Of a stretch of 64,000 nucleotides of DNA, positions 63,866 through 64,000 are shown in pieces (position 1 is the stretch's first letter; every line of letters begins with the position of its first letter). Source of the stretch: Dehalococcoidia bacterium. GTDB taxonomy: Bacteria; Chloroflexota; Dehalococcoidia; Lucifugimonadales; HRBIN23. The translations under genes and the position numbers were made by a program. The notes under the pieces are model-generated. The model did not search any database and was not told where the DNA came from. It saw nothing but the letters and a program-made list of their open reading frames with translations. The stretch covers positions 116,468 to 180,467 of the forward strand of contig JANXCH010000002.1 of the NCBI GenBank assembly GCA_025060295.1. The letters are read 5' to 3'.

Positions 63866-64000
63866 ATGCGCACAACCTTTTTCTCGGCCAAGACCCTGGC
63901 GGTCGTGCTGGCTTTGGCGCTGACCGCTAGTACCGTGGGCATCTACGCCGCCGCCATCACCGGTTCGACTGCCCAGCAAGTAGGTTCTACGGGCGATTTG
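63866..64000 (+). CDS. Secreted protein of unknown function, N-terminal part
   Basis: First 45 codons; the gene runs off the right edge. Starts MRTTFFSAKTLAVVLALALT, a signal peptide with likely cleavage after the IYAAA region (about residue 29). GAGAGGAGGAC lies 6-14 bases before the ATG. The mature part visible (ITGSTAQQVGSTGDL) is low in features. It is preceded by a long AT-rich regulatory region, which suggests a highly or conditionally expressed surface or exported protein. Confidence 0.75.
   Translation, partial: MRTTFFSAKTLAVVLALALTASTVGIYAAAITGSTAQQVGSTGDL

Overview
This is a GC-rich bacterial chromosome segment, densely packed with short operons on both strands. Gene content is mostly core metabolism plus some acyl-CoA and amide chemistry. 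Proline/threonine-rich lipoprotein linkers, an ACL5-type aminopropyltransferase, an LLM oxidoreductase, DUF35/thiolase-like pairs and amidases together suggest a Chloroflexota (Dehalococcoidia-like) genome. That assignment is inference from gene flavour only; there is no rRNA in the window.

Layout. 1-2.6 kb (minus): riboflavin genes (ribBA partial, ribE, ribD) behind dcd. 2.6-10 kb (minus): M24 peptidase, aroQ, a frameshifted RelE/ParE toxin and its unknown neighbour, a Xer recombinase, topA, dprA, two tRNA-Ser genes. 10-19 kb: polyamine genes speE/speD, a phosphatase, queG, an SDR, a large FAD/Fe-S oxidoreductase, an aminotransferase and ispH. 19.3-24.2 kb (plus): a complete branched-chain amino acid type ABC transporter. 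24.3-30.5 kb (plus): a UGSC-family gene read through an in-frame TGA (probable selenoprotein), an unknown partner, acetyl-CoA synthetase, a zinc alcohol dehydrogenase, a collapsed D-2-hydroxyacid dehydrogenase and a PT-repeat serine protease. 30.5-36.1 kb (minus): archease, sugar-phosphate mutase and nucleotidyltransferase, metK, ahcY. 36.3-36.7 kb: tmRNA. 36.7-42.8 kb (minus): histidine genes hisZ-hisG-(phospholipase-like)-hisD-hisC-hisB.

42.9-56.2 kb: enoyl-CoA hydratase, two amidases (one with a small AtzG/GatC-like partner), a methyltransferase, gatB, two alpha/beta hydrolases, an LLM oxidoreductase divergent from a thiolase-like/DUF35 pair, pta and a hybrid MerR/RAM regulator. 56.3-64 kb: tRNA-Pro, an M24 peptidase fragment, tRNA-Ala, a LysR regulator, gamma-carbonic anhydrase, argS, a 7Fe ferredoxin, an Lrp/AsnC regulator, a flavin reductase-like protein and the start of a secreted protein behind an unusual phased-repeat promoter region.

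How the genes fit together. metK and ahcY form the S-adenosylmethionine cycle, and speD/speE consume its product. acs and pta both handle acetyl-CoA. The thiolase-like/DUF35 pair, enoyl-CoA hydratase and LLM oxidoreductase suggest breakdown of exotic acyl-CoA substrates. The most notable item is the TGA-interrupted UGSC gene, which has its own good promoter, a ribosome site, a hairpin just after the TGA, and 89 well-formed sense codons beyond it.
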